In this document: positions 33,818 through 41,718 of the stretch, piece by piece
How the letters are laid out: every line of letters starts with the position of its first letter
Position numbering within the stretch: position 1 is the stretch's first letter
Source: UBA1181 sp045226255
Lineage (GTDB): Bacteria; Bacteroidota; Bacteroidia; Bacteroidales; Paludibacteraceae
Direction: 5' to 3'
DNA length: 64,000 bases
Assembly: GCA_045226255.1 (NCBI GenBank)
Contig: JBGVCG010000010.1
Location: 124,001 to 188,000, forward strand
The notes under the pieces: generated by a model
Databases searched by the model: none
Told to the model about the DNA's origin: nothing
What the model saw: only the letters and a program-made list of their open reading frames with translations
Position numbers and translations under genes: made by a program

Positions 33818-34846
33818 TTAGCAGTTCTCTGCGAAATACTTAATAGTTCTAACCATTTGAGAAGTGTAAGAGTTCTCGTTGTCGTACCAAGAAACGACTT
33901 GTACTTGATAAGTGTTGTCGTCGATCTTAGAAACCATTGTTTGAGTAGCGTCGAACAATGAACCGAACTTCATACCGATGATATCAGAAGAAACGATCTC
34001 ATCCTCAGTATAACCGTAAGACTCAGTTTGAGCAGCCTTCATTGCAGCGTTGATACCCTCCTTAGTGATATCCTTACCCTTAACAACAGCGATCAAGATA
34101 GTAGTAGATCCAGTTGGAGTAGGGATACGTTGTGCAGAACCGATCAACTTACCGTTCAACTCAGGGATAACCAAACCGATAGCCTTAGCAGCACCAGTTG
34201 AGTTAGGAACGATGTTCTGAGCACCTGCACGAGAACGACGGAGATCGCCCTTACGTTGAGGACCGTCCAAGATCATTTGGTCGCCAGTGTAAGCGTGGAT
34301 CGTAGACATGATACCTGATTGGATTGGAGCGAACTTGTTCAATGCTGCTGCCATAGGAGCCAAGCAGTTAGTAGTACAAGAAGCTGCAGAGATGATGTTA
34401 TCGTTCTTAGTCAAAGTCTTGTGGTTAACGTTGTAAACGATAGTAGGAAGGTCGTTTCCTGCAGGAGCAGAGATAACAACTTTCTTAGCACCAGCGTTGA
34501 TGTGAGCTTGTGCCTTATCTTTTGAAGTATAGAAACCAGTGCACTCCAATACTACGTCTACATTGTATTTCTTCCAAGGGCAGTTGTTTGCGTCAGCCTC
34601 CTTAGAGATCTTGATTTCTTTTCCGTCAACGATGATAGAATCCTCTGTAGAATCTACAGTGTGCTTTCCCTCACCGAACTTGCCAGCGAAACCACCTTGT
34701 GCAGTGTCATACTTCAAAAGGTGAGCCAACATCTTAGGGCTAGTCAAGTCGTTGATTGCAACTACCTCATAACCATCTGCCTCAAACATCTGACGGAATG
34801 CAAGACGTCCAATACGTCCGAAACCATTAATAGCAACTTTTACCAT
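33818..34846 (-). CDS. gapA: glyceraldehyde-3-phosphate dehydrogenase, type I
   Basis: Glycolytic enzyme converting glyceraldehyde-3-phosphate to 1,3-bisphosphoglycerate with NAD+. 342 residues with the Rossmann loop INGFGRIGRLAFRQM, the active site SCTTNCLAP (Cys157), HAYTGDQMILDGPQRKGDLRRSRAGA and the end WYDNENSYTSQMVRT. The codon choice is narrow, in keeping with high expression. It has its own terminator and a leader of about 100 nt upstream in which I could not fix a promoter. Confidence 0.98.
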   Translation of the reverse strand: MVKVAINGFGRIGRLAFRQMFEADGYEVVAINDLTSPKMLAHLLKYDTAQGGFAGKFGEGKHTVDSTEDSIIVDGKEIKISKEADANNCPWKKYNVDVVLECTGFYTSKDKAQAHINAGAKKVVISAPAGNDLPTIVYNVNHKTLTKNDNIISAASCTTNCLAPMAAALNKFAPIQSGIMSTIHAYTGDQMILDGPQRKGDLRRSRAGAQNIVPNSTGAAKAIGLVIPELNGKLIGSAQRIPTPTGSTTILIAVVKGKDITKEGINAAMKAAQTESYGYTEDEIVSSDIIGMKFGSLFDATQTMVSKIDDNTYQVQVVSWYDNENSYTSQMVRTIKYFAENC

Positions 34847-34960
34847 TTTTAATTTATATTAATGTTAAACAAAAATTAGTCTCTAACTAAAACTACTCTC
34901 TTTTTTACTTACTTCAATACAACAAACAACCAGTCTACACAAAAACAACGTGACGCACGA

Positions 34961-35062
34961 CTAGAAACAGCCGCACGACGACGATTTGCATGCCACAGCG
35001 ATCACCGCCACAACGATGAGCGCAACGACTAATTTGATATATTTTACGAGAGAATCACGCAT
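34961..35062 (-). CDS. 33-residue lipoprotein with Cys-rich end
   Basis: A very small gene: MRDSLVKYIKLVVALIVVAV is a signal/membrane segment, followed by the lipobox-like VAVAC (Cys25) and the tail KSSSCGCF with two more cysteines. It starts 8 bases inside the end of the preceding small lipoprotein gene. The mature peptide would be only about nine residues. Translation is inferred from the coupled start, the lipobox and the in-frame stop. It could instead be a small membrane protein. No family name is known to me. Confidence 0.6.
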   Translation of the reverse strand: MRDSLVKYIKLVVALIVVAVIAVACKSSSCGCF

Positions 35063-35183
35063 TCTGTTGAAGCTCAATCACCTCAGTATGCATATTCCCG
35101 TAACCTGGACAAAGTTGTTGCTTGCAAGCACTCATTGCCAATAGCAATAATGCAGCTGCGATAACCATCTTAATTGTTCTCAT
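35055..35183 (-). CDS. 42-residue small lipoprotein
   Basis: Signal MRTIKMVIAAALLLLAMSAC with lipid Cys20, then a 22-residue mature part with a second Cys in QLCPGYGNMH. Small lipoproteins carrying a CP.Y motif occur in many Bacteroidota genomes, usually unnamed. A consensus -7 box (TAAATTTG, 35218-35225) lies 35 bp upstream. Its stop overlaps the start of the 33-residue gene. Function unknown. Confidence 0.7.
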   Translation of the reverse strand: MRTIKMVIAAALLLLAMSACKQQLCPGYGNMHTEVIELQQNA

Positions 35184-35217
35184 AACGTATCAAATTATTA
35201 ATTACCATTCAATAGTG

Positions 35218-35225
35218 CAAATTTA
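35218..35225 (-). promoter_or_regulatory. -7 box of the two small lipoprotein genes
   Basis: TAAATTTG on the minus strand, exact consensus, 35 bp before the ATG at 35183. It lies just past the end of the DUF4105 gene. Confidence 0.55.
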
Positions 35226-35230
35226 CTTTT

Positions 35231-36439
35231 TTATTTTATTCGTTGTTTATCCGAAAGCGTTTTTTTGTCGAATTTTGCAAAAAAAGATTTTTTATATACC
35301 ACAGCATACGACAAACCGCTAATTATCAACGACATCGCAAATAAAATAAATTCCACACACGTCGACTGGGGCAACATTGCAATGAGCAACACATAGCCCA
35401 CACAAAACAACAAATCCAACCCAACCGCCACCTGGGCGAAACGATTCCGCGCCCCTACGGCGACTATACCCGCAACAATCAAATGCAACGGATTCACCCA
35501 CATCAGGTTGAAGTTCGGGAACGTACATTCATGCGTGGAGAAGAATGTCAGGAAAAAGATCAACACGCCCGCCAACCCCATCGCCAGGAAAAGAACTGTT
35601 CCATAAACCCGCACATAGGCCTTGCATATCGCACGCCATGCGAAGAAAAGGGAGACCAACGAAAGAAGAAGCAACAGCAAAGCAACTGCCATAGGGGTGG
35701 TGAGGAACGACTCTTCCTTAAACGCCCTCGGCTGTGGTTTCCACACTTGTGCCTTCTTCCGCACCAACGGACGACGGTCGCCCGACTGGTCCACAATGGT
35801 GGCACTGTCCAACTGCGCCATCAGCTCCACCGGCAAGAATGAAATCATAGAGTCTGGTATCACCGCATCGGCTCCGCTTCCCAAACTGAGGTCGATGCCT
35901 ATCCGCAACCAAGGTGTGGAGGCGCATAGCGCATGGACCTTGTCTCGGTAACTCTCCGTATTCCCTACCGGCACGTACGTTATTCCATCCATGCAACGTT
36001 CCAACAGTCTCCGTGGACGTGTCGCACAGTTGTCCGAAAAGAATTTATACCGGTAATATTTGTTCTCTGGTTTCGTGTTCTCCACCAAGGCAATCCGCAC
36101 CTTCTCCGCCTCCTCATCCGTCAGATTCAGCTCCTGCAGGTAGGCATAGCAGTTCTTCCAAATAATCTCTTCGGTGGTGTTCTGCGGATGGTCCGTCTCC
36201 AAGCAATAATCGGTCTCCCCCGCAAGGAACTTGTACACGAAATCGTCGGAGAAATCAAACACACCATAGTTGTACACCACACTGGTGGAGTCGGTCGACA
36301 CCAACAACGCCGTATGTCCCCACACCGTATAGACAGCCCTCTCACTCGGATAGGTGGTGATCACATAGACGGACGTCTTAGCGCTCGACACGAACGAAAG
36401 AGAAATAAGGAACAAAAGCAATAGGAACCTATGCCTCAC
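35231..36439 (-). CDS. DUF4105 (Lnb N-terminal periplasmic domain) membrane protein
   Basis: A 402-residue protein: signal peptide (ending near SFVSSAK), a periplasmic Lnb/DUF4105 domain (TVWGHTALLV, VYNYGVFDFSDDFVYKFLAG, SDNCATRPRRLLE), then about five membrane spans from residue 240 (AVALLLLLLSLVSLFFAW onward). WGHTAL His and DNCATR Cys resemble the catalytic pair of NlpC/P60-like and Lnb enzymes, so an acyl-transfer or hydrolase role is possible; this is inference. It follows the small sorting-domain gene after a 23-bp gap. Confidence 0.88.
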   Translation of the reverse strand: MRHRFLLLLFLISLSFVSSAKTSVYVITTYPSERAVYTVWGHTALLVSTDSTSVVYNYGVFDFSDDFVYKFLAGETDYCLETDHPQNTTEEIIWKNCYAYLQELNLTDEEAEKVRIALVENTKPENKYYRYKFFSDNCATRPRRLLERCMDGITYVPVGNTESYRDKVHALCASTPWLRIGIDLSLGSGADAVIPDSMISFLPVELMAQLDSATIVDQSGDRRPLVRKKAQVWKPQPRAFKEESFLTTPMAVALLLLLLSLVSLFFAWRAICKAYVRVYGTVLFLAMGLAGVLIFFLTFFSTHECTFPNFNLMWVNPLHLIVAGIVAVGARNRFAQVAVGLDLLFCVGYVLLIAMLPQSTCVEFILFAMSLIISGLSYAVVYKKSFFAKFDKKTLSDKQRIK

Positions 36440-36462
36440 AACAATAGAAATTTAATGCCGAA

Positions 36463-36786
36463 TTATTTGATTATAATGCGCTGAACGATATTCTCAACAC
36501 GCACCACATAAAAGCCTTTTTTCAGGTCCAACGATATCTTCTCATCGTCGTTGGTCGTCTCGACGGAGAGCACCGGCACACCCAACATATTCATCACCTC
36601 CACCTTCGTGCCTTCCTTGACACCGGAGAGGTATAAATAGTTGCCGGAGAAAGAGATCGAGATAGTGTTCGCCTTCCCCACTTGCTGTTCCTCACGCACC
36701 TCGTTCCCACCCTTCACGGTCTGGGAGAAGGCAACCGTAGGAGCCATCAACATGAGCAAAAATAATATGTGAGCGAATCTCTTCAT
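36463..36786 (-). CDS. small exported protein made almost wholly of a type IX sorting-like domain
   Basis: A 107-residue protein from the ATG at 36786. It has a signal peptide (MKRFAHILFLLMLMAPTVAFSQ), a 25-residue linker, and then a domain like Por_Secre_tail: ISISFSGNYLYLSGV, VEVMNMLGVPVLSVET, ISLDLKKGFYVVRVEN, ending QRIIIK. There is no other cargo. It may be secreted by the type IX system, or may act as a periplasmic protein with the same fold. A strong promoter lies upstream (TTTTG 36832-36836, TATTTTTG 36805-36812), which rules out the start at 36807. Confidence 0.75.
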   Translation of the reverse strand: MKRFAHILFLLMLMAPTVAFSQTVKGGNEVREEQQVGKANTISISFSGNYLYLSGVKEGTKVEVMNMLGVPVLSVETTNDDEKISLDLKKGFYVVRVENIVQRIIIK

Positions 36787-36804
36787 AAACCTTCTTCTTT
36801 TCCG

Positions 36805-36836
36805 CAAAAATAATGTCTACAATCGTGAATTCAAAA
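36805..36836 (-). promoter_or_regulatory. promoter of the sorting-domain protein/DUF4105 unit
   Basis: TTTTG at 36836-36832 and TATTTTTG at 36812-36805 on the minus strand, 19 bp apart: one of the best promoter matches in the window. Confidence 0.65.
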
Positions 36837-36880
36837 TTATTTTACAATTTTTAATTCGACAACACAATAAAATAATGCTT

Positions 36881-37333
36881 TTAGTGTTGTAGAACATCCT
36901 TTTCGTATGCGCTGATCACTTTCCTCCACTCGTCGGAGATAGGCAGGGAGACGTTGGTCTTAGGGTCGAAACCGCACATGATGGTGCGGCAAACGCTCTT
37001 CACCCGCTGGGTTTTCTCGTCATACAACTCCTGAACGAGCTTCACGCTCTTGTTGCCTATTTCGTAGATCTTTGTCTTGACCACGATATTATCCCCCATG
37101 AAAATAGGCGATTTGAAGTCCACATTCACATTCACGATCACCAACGCCATGTCGCCGTGACCGATCCCTTGCTTGTCCAACTCCTCGAAATAGGAGACCT
37201 TCCCCAAATCGAAGTAGGAAAGGATGACCGCATTGTTCACATGTCCGTAGAGATCCACATCGTTGAAACGGATCTGCACCCCCACCTTATGGTTGAACTT
37301 CACCGCCTCTGCCTCAAAAACAGAATTTTCCAT
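36881..37333 (-). CDS. acyl-CoA thioesterase, YbgC/FadM hotdog type
   Basis: A 150-residue hotdog-fold protein. The 4HBT signature is clear: VQIRFNDVDLYGHVNNAVILSYFDLGK with the Asp of DLYGHVNN expected to be catalytic. NVNVDFKSPIFMGD and KSVKLVQELYD follow. It should hydrolyse an acyl-CoA in the cytoplasm; substrate unknown. It is last in the recF-dciA-thioesterase unit, 23 bp after the DUF721 gene. Confidence 0.9.
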   Translation of the reverse strand: MENSVFEAEAVKFNHKVGVQIRFNDVDLYGHVNNAVILSYFDLGKVSYFEELDKQGIGHGDMALVIVNVNVDFKSPIFMGDNIVVKTKIYEIGNKSVKLVQELYDEKTQRVKSVCRTIMCGFDPKTNVSLPISDEWRKVISAYEKDVLQH

Positions 37334-37356
37334 TTATTTGTCAGTTAACATATTTA

Positions 37357-37647
37357 TCATAAAAAAACTATATCATCGATCACTGAAGTCCCCACCTTCC
37401 CGTTCAACCGTTCCACCAAGGTGCTTCGGCTCATCAACAGGTCGTTTTTCAGCAACGGGGAGGTCAACTTCACGAAGAGCTTGCGTCCGCTCAGATAGAC
37501 GTTGTTGGTGTACCGCCCGATGTTTCCGCCGCCCAGTTTGCGCCACTCCTCCAGCACCTGCTGCTCTGCGATGCGTTTGCCGAGCTCCCCCTGATGGAGG
37601 AAATCCTCGATATAACCGCCCAAGTGTTCCGGAGTCTTGGCCTTCAT
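37357..37647 (-). CDS. DUF721/DciA-like protein
   Basis: A 96-residue cytoplasmic protein of the DUF721 family (LGGYIEDFLHQGELGKRIAEQQVLEEWRKLGG in the first half; GRKLFVKLTSPLLKNDLLMSRSTLVERLN in the second). In other bacteria DciA proteins of this family load the replicative helicase. It overlaps recF by four bases (ATGA), so the two are coupled, a common arrangement. The quoted stretches are separated here by the INIGRY-like linker GNIGRYTNNVYL. Confidence 0.85.
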   Translation of the reverse strand: MKAKTPEHLGGYIEDFLHQGELGKRIAEQQVLEEWRKLGGGNIGRYTNNVYLSGRKLFVKLTSPLLKNDLLMSRSTLVERLNGKVGTSVIDDIVFL

Positions 37648-38753
37648 CGTTTCACGTCCATTAGTTGTTCCACCACGCCATCCTCCACCCTGAAGAGCAG
37701 GTACTCGCAGCCGGACTTCTCCAAAATGGAGGAGAGGTGCTCCCTGTCGGTGTCGGAGATGAATACCTGCCCGAAACGATCGTCCCTCAGCAATTGTAGG
37801 ATCCGGCTCACGCGCTGGGCGTCAAGTTTGTCGAATATATCGTCCAAAAGCAATATAGGGCGTACCCCACTCTGTTCCTTCAGGAAGTTGAACTGCGCCA
37901 GTTTCAGGGCGATCAGGTATGTCTTGTTCTGTCCCTGCGAGCCGATGCGTTTGATGGGAAGTCCGCCCATCTCCATGTCGAGGTCGTCCTTATGGATGCC
38001 CTTCGTGGAGTAGCCGATGACGAAGTCACGGTCACGGGTCATCCTCAGCTGTTCCTCGAACGGAAGGGAATCCTGCAAGTGTGAGCGATACGTGAGCCCC
38101 ACCTGCTCCTTCCCATCGGAGACGATTTGGTGGAATTCGGAGAAATGGGGCAGGAAATGTTCGATGAAATCGCTCCTTTTCGCGAAGATATAGGATCCAT
38201 ACTCCACCATCTGCGCCTCCAGCACATCGAGCAACAGGTCTTCCCTATTCTCCGCCTTGATCATCGCATTGCGTTGCGACAAGGCATTGTTGTAGGCCAA
38301 AAGGCAGGAGAGGTATTTCTTGTCATACTGCGAAATGAAGCCGTCCATGAACTTGCGGCGTTCGTCGCTTCCCTCCTGGATCAGGACACCGTCCGCAGGC
38401 GAGATGAGCACCAGCGGCAAGAGACCGATATGGTCGGAGAGCTTCTCGTACTCCTTCTTGTCGCACTTGAAATGCTTCTTCTGGCGGCGCTTCAGGTCGC
38501 AATGGATATCCACGTTCCGATCGCCCCGCTCATACTTGCCCTCCAGCATCATGAACTCCTCGTCGTGCGTGATGTTCTGGCTGTCGATCGCATTGCAGTG
38601 GCTCTTGCAGAAAGAGAGGTAGTAGACCGCATCCAACAGGTTCGTTTTGCCCATGCCGTTATTGCCCACGAAGCAGTTGATCTTAGGGGAAAACATAAGA
38701 TCCGCTTCCCGGATATTCTTGTAATTCAATATGCGAAGGCGGGACAAAAACAT
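37644..38753 (-). CDS. recF: DNA replication and repair protein RecF
   Basis: ABC-type ATPase that helps load RecA at gaps. 369 residues with Walker A GNNGMGKTN (Gly30-Thr37), LRILNYKNI at the start, LISPADGVLIQEGSDERRKF, and the C-terminal SQGQNKTYLIALKLAQ signature with the Walker B-type ILLLDDIFDKLD. It starts 15 bp after the hairpin that follows purC. dciA and a thioesterase gene follow in the same direction. dnaA and dnaN are not nearby. Confidence 0.97.
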   Translation of the reverse strand: MFLSRLRILNYKNIREADLMFSPKINCFVGNNGMGKTNLLDAVYYLSFCKSHCNAIDSQNITHDEEFMMLEGKYERGDRNVDIHCDLKRRQKKHFKCDKKEYEKLSDHIGLLPLVLISPADGVLIQEGSDERRKFMDGFISQYDKKYLSCLLAYNNALSQRNAMIKAENREDLLLDVLEAQMVEYGSYIFAKRSDFIEHFLPHFSEFHQIVSDGKEQVGLTYRSHLQDSLPFEEQLRMTRDRDFVIGYSTKGIHKDDLDMEMGGLPIKRIGSQGQNKTYLIALKLAQFNFLKEQSGVRPILLLDDIFDKLDAQRVSRILQLLRDDRFGQVFISDTDREHLSSILEKSGCEYLLFRVEDGVVEQLMDVKR

Positions 38754-38768
38754 AGCGTATCACAAAGC

Positions 38769-38813
38769 AACAGGTCTCCGCCGATGGTTCGAAAACCCCT
38801 GCGGAGACCTGTT
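38769..38813 (-). terminator. hairpin between purC and recF
   Basis: A perfect 13-bp stem: AACAGGTCTCCGC (38769-38781) pairs with GCGGAGACCTGTT (38801-38813), loop 19 nt. It lies 5 bp after the purC stop. The T-tract is weak. Confidence 0.65.
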
Positions 38814-38818
38814 CGTTC

Positions 38819-39769
38819 TTACTTATTCAAATAAGCCAGCACATTCTTCTCGATGCGGTTCCCGAGAGCGGACATGTCCGTCTCCTTCTGGAACTTCTCG
38901 CCGACGATGTTCTCGTACAACTCGATGTAACACTCCGAGATGGACTTCACGATGGCGCTGGTCATCTCAGGCACCTTCTGGCCGGCCTTTCCTTGGAATC
39001 CGTTGTCCATCAACCACTCGCGGACGAACTCCTTGGAGAGTTGCTTTTGAGGCTCGCCCTTAGCGAAGCGCTGCTCATAGCCATCCGCATAGAAGTAGCG
39101 GGAAGAGTCTGGCGTATGGATCTCGTCCATCAAGTAGATGGTTCCGTTAGCCTTACCGAACTCATATTTCGTGTCCACGAGGATCAAGCCACGCTTAGCG
39201 GCGATCTCCGTGCCGCGTTGGAAGAGAGCCAACGTGTACTTCTCCAACACCTCGTAGTCCTCCTTGGAGATCAAGCCACGGGAGAGGATTTCCTCTTTGG
39301 AGATATCCTCGTCGTGCTGACCGATCTCAGCCTTCGTGGTAGGGGTGATGATCGGGGTCGGGAACTTCTGGTTCTCCTTCATGCCCTCAGGGATCTTCAC
39401 GCCGCAGATCTCACGCACACCGCTCTTGTAGGCGCGCCATGCGCTACCGCAGAGGTAACCGCGGACGATCATCTCGACTGGATAACCCTCGCAACGGATG
39501 CCAACCGTCACCATAGGGTCCGGAGTCGCCAATTTCCAGTTAGGGCAAATATCCTTGGTGTCGTCCAAGAACTTAGCGGCGATTTGGTTCAGCACCTGTC
39601 CCTTGAAAGGAATACCCTTAGGGAGGATCACGTCGAAGGCGGATATCCTATCCGTAGCCACCATCACCAACTTATCGTCACCGATACTATACACATCTCT
39701 GACCTTCCCGTTGTAGACAGACTTCTGTCCAGGGAATTCAAAACTCGTTTTTACCAATGCGCTTTCCAT
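38819..39769 (-). CDS. purC: SAICAR synthetase
   Basis: Purine synthesis: joins aspartate to CAIR to give SAICAR. From the ATG at 39769 it has 316 residues. It shows YNGKVRDVYSIGDDKLVMVATDRISAF-type N-terminal lobe pieces, GYPVEMIVRGYLCGSAW, KYEFGKANGTIYLMDEIHTPDSSRY and EFVREWLMDNGF. In-frame sequence upstream of 39769 is only the shadow of phoH. Its start lies inside the 3' end of phoH by 32 bp. Confidence 0.96.
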   Translation of the reverse strand: MESALVKTSFEFPGQKSVYNGKVRDVYSIGDDKLVMVATDRISAFDVILPKGIPFKGQVLNQIAAKFLDDTKDICPNWKLATPDPMVTVGIRCEGYPVEMIVRGYLCGSAWRAYKSGVREICGVKIPEGMKENQKFPTPIITPTTKAEIGQHDEDISKEEILSRGLISKEDYEVLEKYTLALFQRGTEIAAKRGLILVDTKYEFGKANGTIYLMDEIHTPDSSRYFYADGYEQRFAKGEPQKQLSKEFVREWLMDNGFQGKAGQKVPEMTSAIVKSISECYIELYENIVGEKFQKETDMSALGNRIEKNVLAYLNK

Positions 39770-40790
39770 ATCCAATATTTTTGTTTGATTGTTTCTGTTC
39801 CGAATCGGCCGCCTCAGCGTTCCGCAGCTCCTCCTGTCTCTTCTTACGTTCCTCCGTGGCCTTGTCGTAGGCCTCCACGATGCGTTGCACCAGCGGGTGG
39901 CGGACGATATCCTTGACGTCGAACTGCACCTTCGCCACACCGTCCACATCCTGGAGGGTCTGGAGGGCGTCGATCAAGCCCGACTTCTGGTTAGGCGGCA
40001 GGTCGATCTGGGAGATGTCACCGGTGACCACGATCTTACTGTTCACGCCCATACGGGTGAGCAGCATCTTGATCTGCTGGGTGGTCGTGTTCTGAGCCTC
40101 GTCCAGGATGATGAAAGAGTCGCCAAGCGTACGTCCACGCATGAAGGCGAGCGGAGCGATCTGTATGGTGCCGTTCTCCATGAACTCGCGGAGCTTCGTG
40201 CCCGGCACCATGTCCTGCAAAGCGTCATAGAGCGGTTGCAGATAAGGGTCGATCTTCTCCTTCATATCGCCCGGCAGGAATCCCAGCTTCTCGCCAGCCT
40301 CAACAGCGGGGCGGCTCAGGACGATGCGGCGCACCTCCTTGTTCTTCAAGGCGCGCACGGCCAAGGCGATCGCCGTGTAGGTCTTACCGGAACCCGCCGG
40401 ACCCGTAGCGAAGAGGAGGTCGTTCTTCTCGTATTCCGCCACGAGGCGTTTCTGGTTCGGTGTGCGGGCCACGATCGGTTTTCCGCTCACGCCGTAGATG
40501 ATCAGGTTCTTATCCGCCACATTCTCAGGCTGCGTTTTTCCTTTGATGAGGTCGATCACCACCTCCTCCGACAAGGCGTTGTATCGGGCGCAATACTGCT
40601 CCATGAGGGCGAAAGCCTCCTCGAAGCGGGCAATCTCCTCCTCGTCGCCGATGCACTTCACAGCGTTTCCGCGCGCCACAATTTTCAGCTTGGGCAACAA
40701 GTTCTTAATCGCATGGATATTGCAATTGTTCACACCGTAGAAGATTACGGGATCAGCATTCTCTATAAGGAAAATCTTCTCTATCATCAA
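39738..40790 (-). CDS. PhoH-family ATPase
   Basis: A 350-residue cytoplasmic ATPase of the PhoH/PhoL type. An N-terminal KH-like region (about 1-75) is followed by the ATPase core: Walker A TGPAGSGKT (Gly130-Thr137), VLSRPAVEAGEKLGFLPGDM, Walker B SFIILDEAQNTT and VTGDISQIDLP. In other bacteria it is tied to ribosome maturation and RNA decay, often with ybeY. Here it is coupled to purC by a 32-bp overlap. A basic tail KNIGYGKRIGKNEF lies in that overlap. The start may be one codon later (40787). Confidence 0.95.
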   Translation of the reverse strand: MMIEKIFLIENADPVIFYGVNNCNIHAIKNLLPKLKIVARGNAVKCIGDEEEIARFEEAFALMEQYCARYNALSEEVVIDLIKGKTQPENVADKNLIIYGVSGKPIVARTPNQKRLVAEYEKNDLLFATGPAGSGKTYTAIALAVRALKNKEVRRIVLSRPAVEAGEKLGFLPGDMKEKIDPYLQPLYDALQDMVPGTKLREFMENGTIQIAPLAFMRGRTLGDSFIILDEAQNTTTQQIKMLLTRMGVNSKIVVTGDISQIDLPPNQKSGLIDALQTLQDVDGVAKVQFDVKDIVRHPLVQRIVEAYDKATEERKKRQEELRNAEAADSEQKQSNKNIGYGKRIGKNEF

Positions 40791-40819
40791 CCCAAAAAAG
40801 TCTTTTCGATTTTATGGTG

Positions 40820-40827
40820 CAAAGATA
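40820..40827 (-). promoter_or_regulatory. -7 box of the phoH-purC operon
   Basis: TATCTTTG on the minus strand, 30 bp before the phoH start. Confidence 0.55.
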
Positions 40828-40935
40828 ATTAAAAATTAAGAGTTAAGAGTCATGAAAGAAGAATTATGGGAATGGGGAAATAGAATATTGTAAAACATTA
40901 ACAACCAAAATATTACCGCACATTAAAACCACAAA

Positions 40936-40963
40936 ACGGCGGAAGGCATGCACCCTCCGCCGT
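40936..40963 (-). terminator. terminator of the C10 protease operon
   Basis: ACGGCGGA (40936-40943) pairs with TCCGCCGT (40956-40963). A TTTTG tract follows on the minus strand. It lies 22 bp after the lipoprotein stop. Confidence 0.65.
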
Positions 40964-40985
40964 AGATAATCCGCAAATCCTCAGA

Positions 40986-41714
40986 TTACAACTCCATCCG
41001 CGCCGAGGCGGACAGTATCCGCCCGTTAGAGAAGAAGTAAGTCACCGTCAGCTGACATGCCTGGGGATGGGAGGTTTGAGGAATGGAAAATACCCCTGTA
41101 TTATACAGCCCATAATAATGTGCGCATAACAATGTACGATTCGCTTGAGTCAACTCTGCAACCTTCTTATCAGAGTCAATCCCGATTCCGACTCTCTCCT
41201 CGGAATAATCACTGAGCACACATTCTCCATACGAATACGTTTCTATGCCCACGACATCAGACAAATCACTTCCCGCAGGATGGTCTTTATCATAATCTGT
41301 GCTTGAGATTATGGATATTGAATCAATAGGATACGCCAATGCCCAATTCCCCACAATAGGAACATTTCCATTATATGAAGTGTCTTTGTACACAATCGCC
41401 ATAGAGTCGAATAACCTTGCACGTTCTGAGAGTTCTTCCTCGTTTAAATTTCTGAACTCAAGCCCAGCCTCTAAACCATGGCCTACCGCAAGACCTTCCG
41501 TACGAACATAAAACAGGATTCTAGAAGAATCACATTCATGTCTTATGCTCATTTCTTCAGGGAAAACATACCGTGTGACCATGTTTTTCGATTTAACGAC
41601 CCAATCCTTCTCGTCCCCATTTTCACGTTCCTCTTCACTCTCACAACTACTCATCGAGAGGGCAAAAGCACCTCCCAAAAAGAGGACCATCATTTCTCTA
41701 AATAATTTTTTCAT
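40986..41714 (-). CDS. lipoprotein partner of the C10 protease
   Basis: A 242-residue lipoprotein: the signal ends SMSSC (lipid Cys about 24). The mature part is predicted beta-rich with acidic segments (EEERENGDEKD, ELSERARLFDSM) and ends TYFFSNGRILSASARMEL. No family recognised. The gene starts 4 bp after the stop of the C10 protease gene, so the two are cotranscribed. In Streptococcus and Bacteroides fragilis C10 proteases have linked inhibitor genes; this one is larger than those and is only a positional candidate. Confidence 0.72.
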   Translation of the reverse strand: MKKLFREMMVLFLGGAFALSMSSCESEEERENGDEKDWVVKSKNMVTRYVFPEEMSIRHECDSSRILFYVRTEGLAVGHGLEAGLEFRNLNEEELSERARLFDSMAIVYKDTSYNGNVPIVGNWALAYPIDSISIISSTDYDKDHPAGSDLSDVVGIETYSYGECVLSDYSEERVGIGIDSDKKVAELTQANRTLLCAHYYGLYNTGVFSIPQTSHPQACQLTVTYFFSNGRILSASARMEL

Positions 41715-41718
41715 AAAA

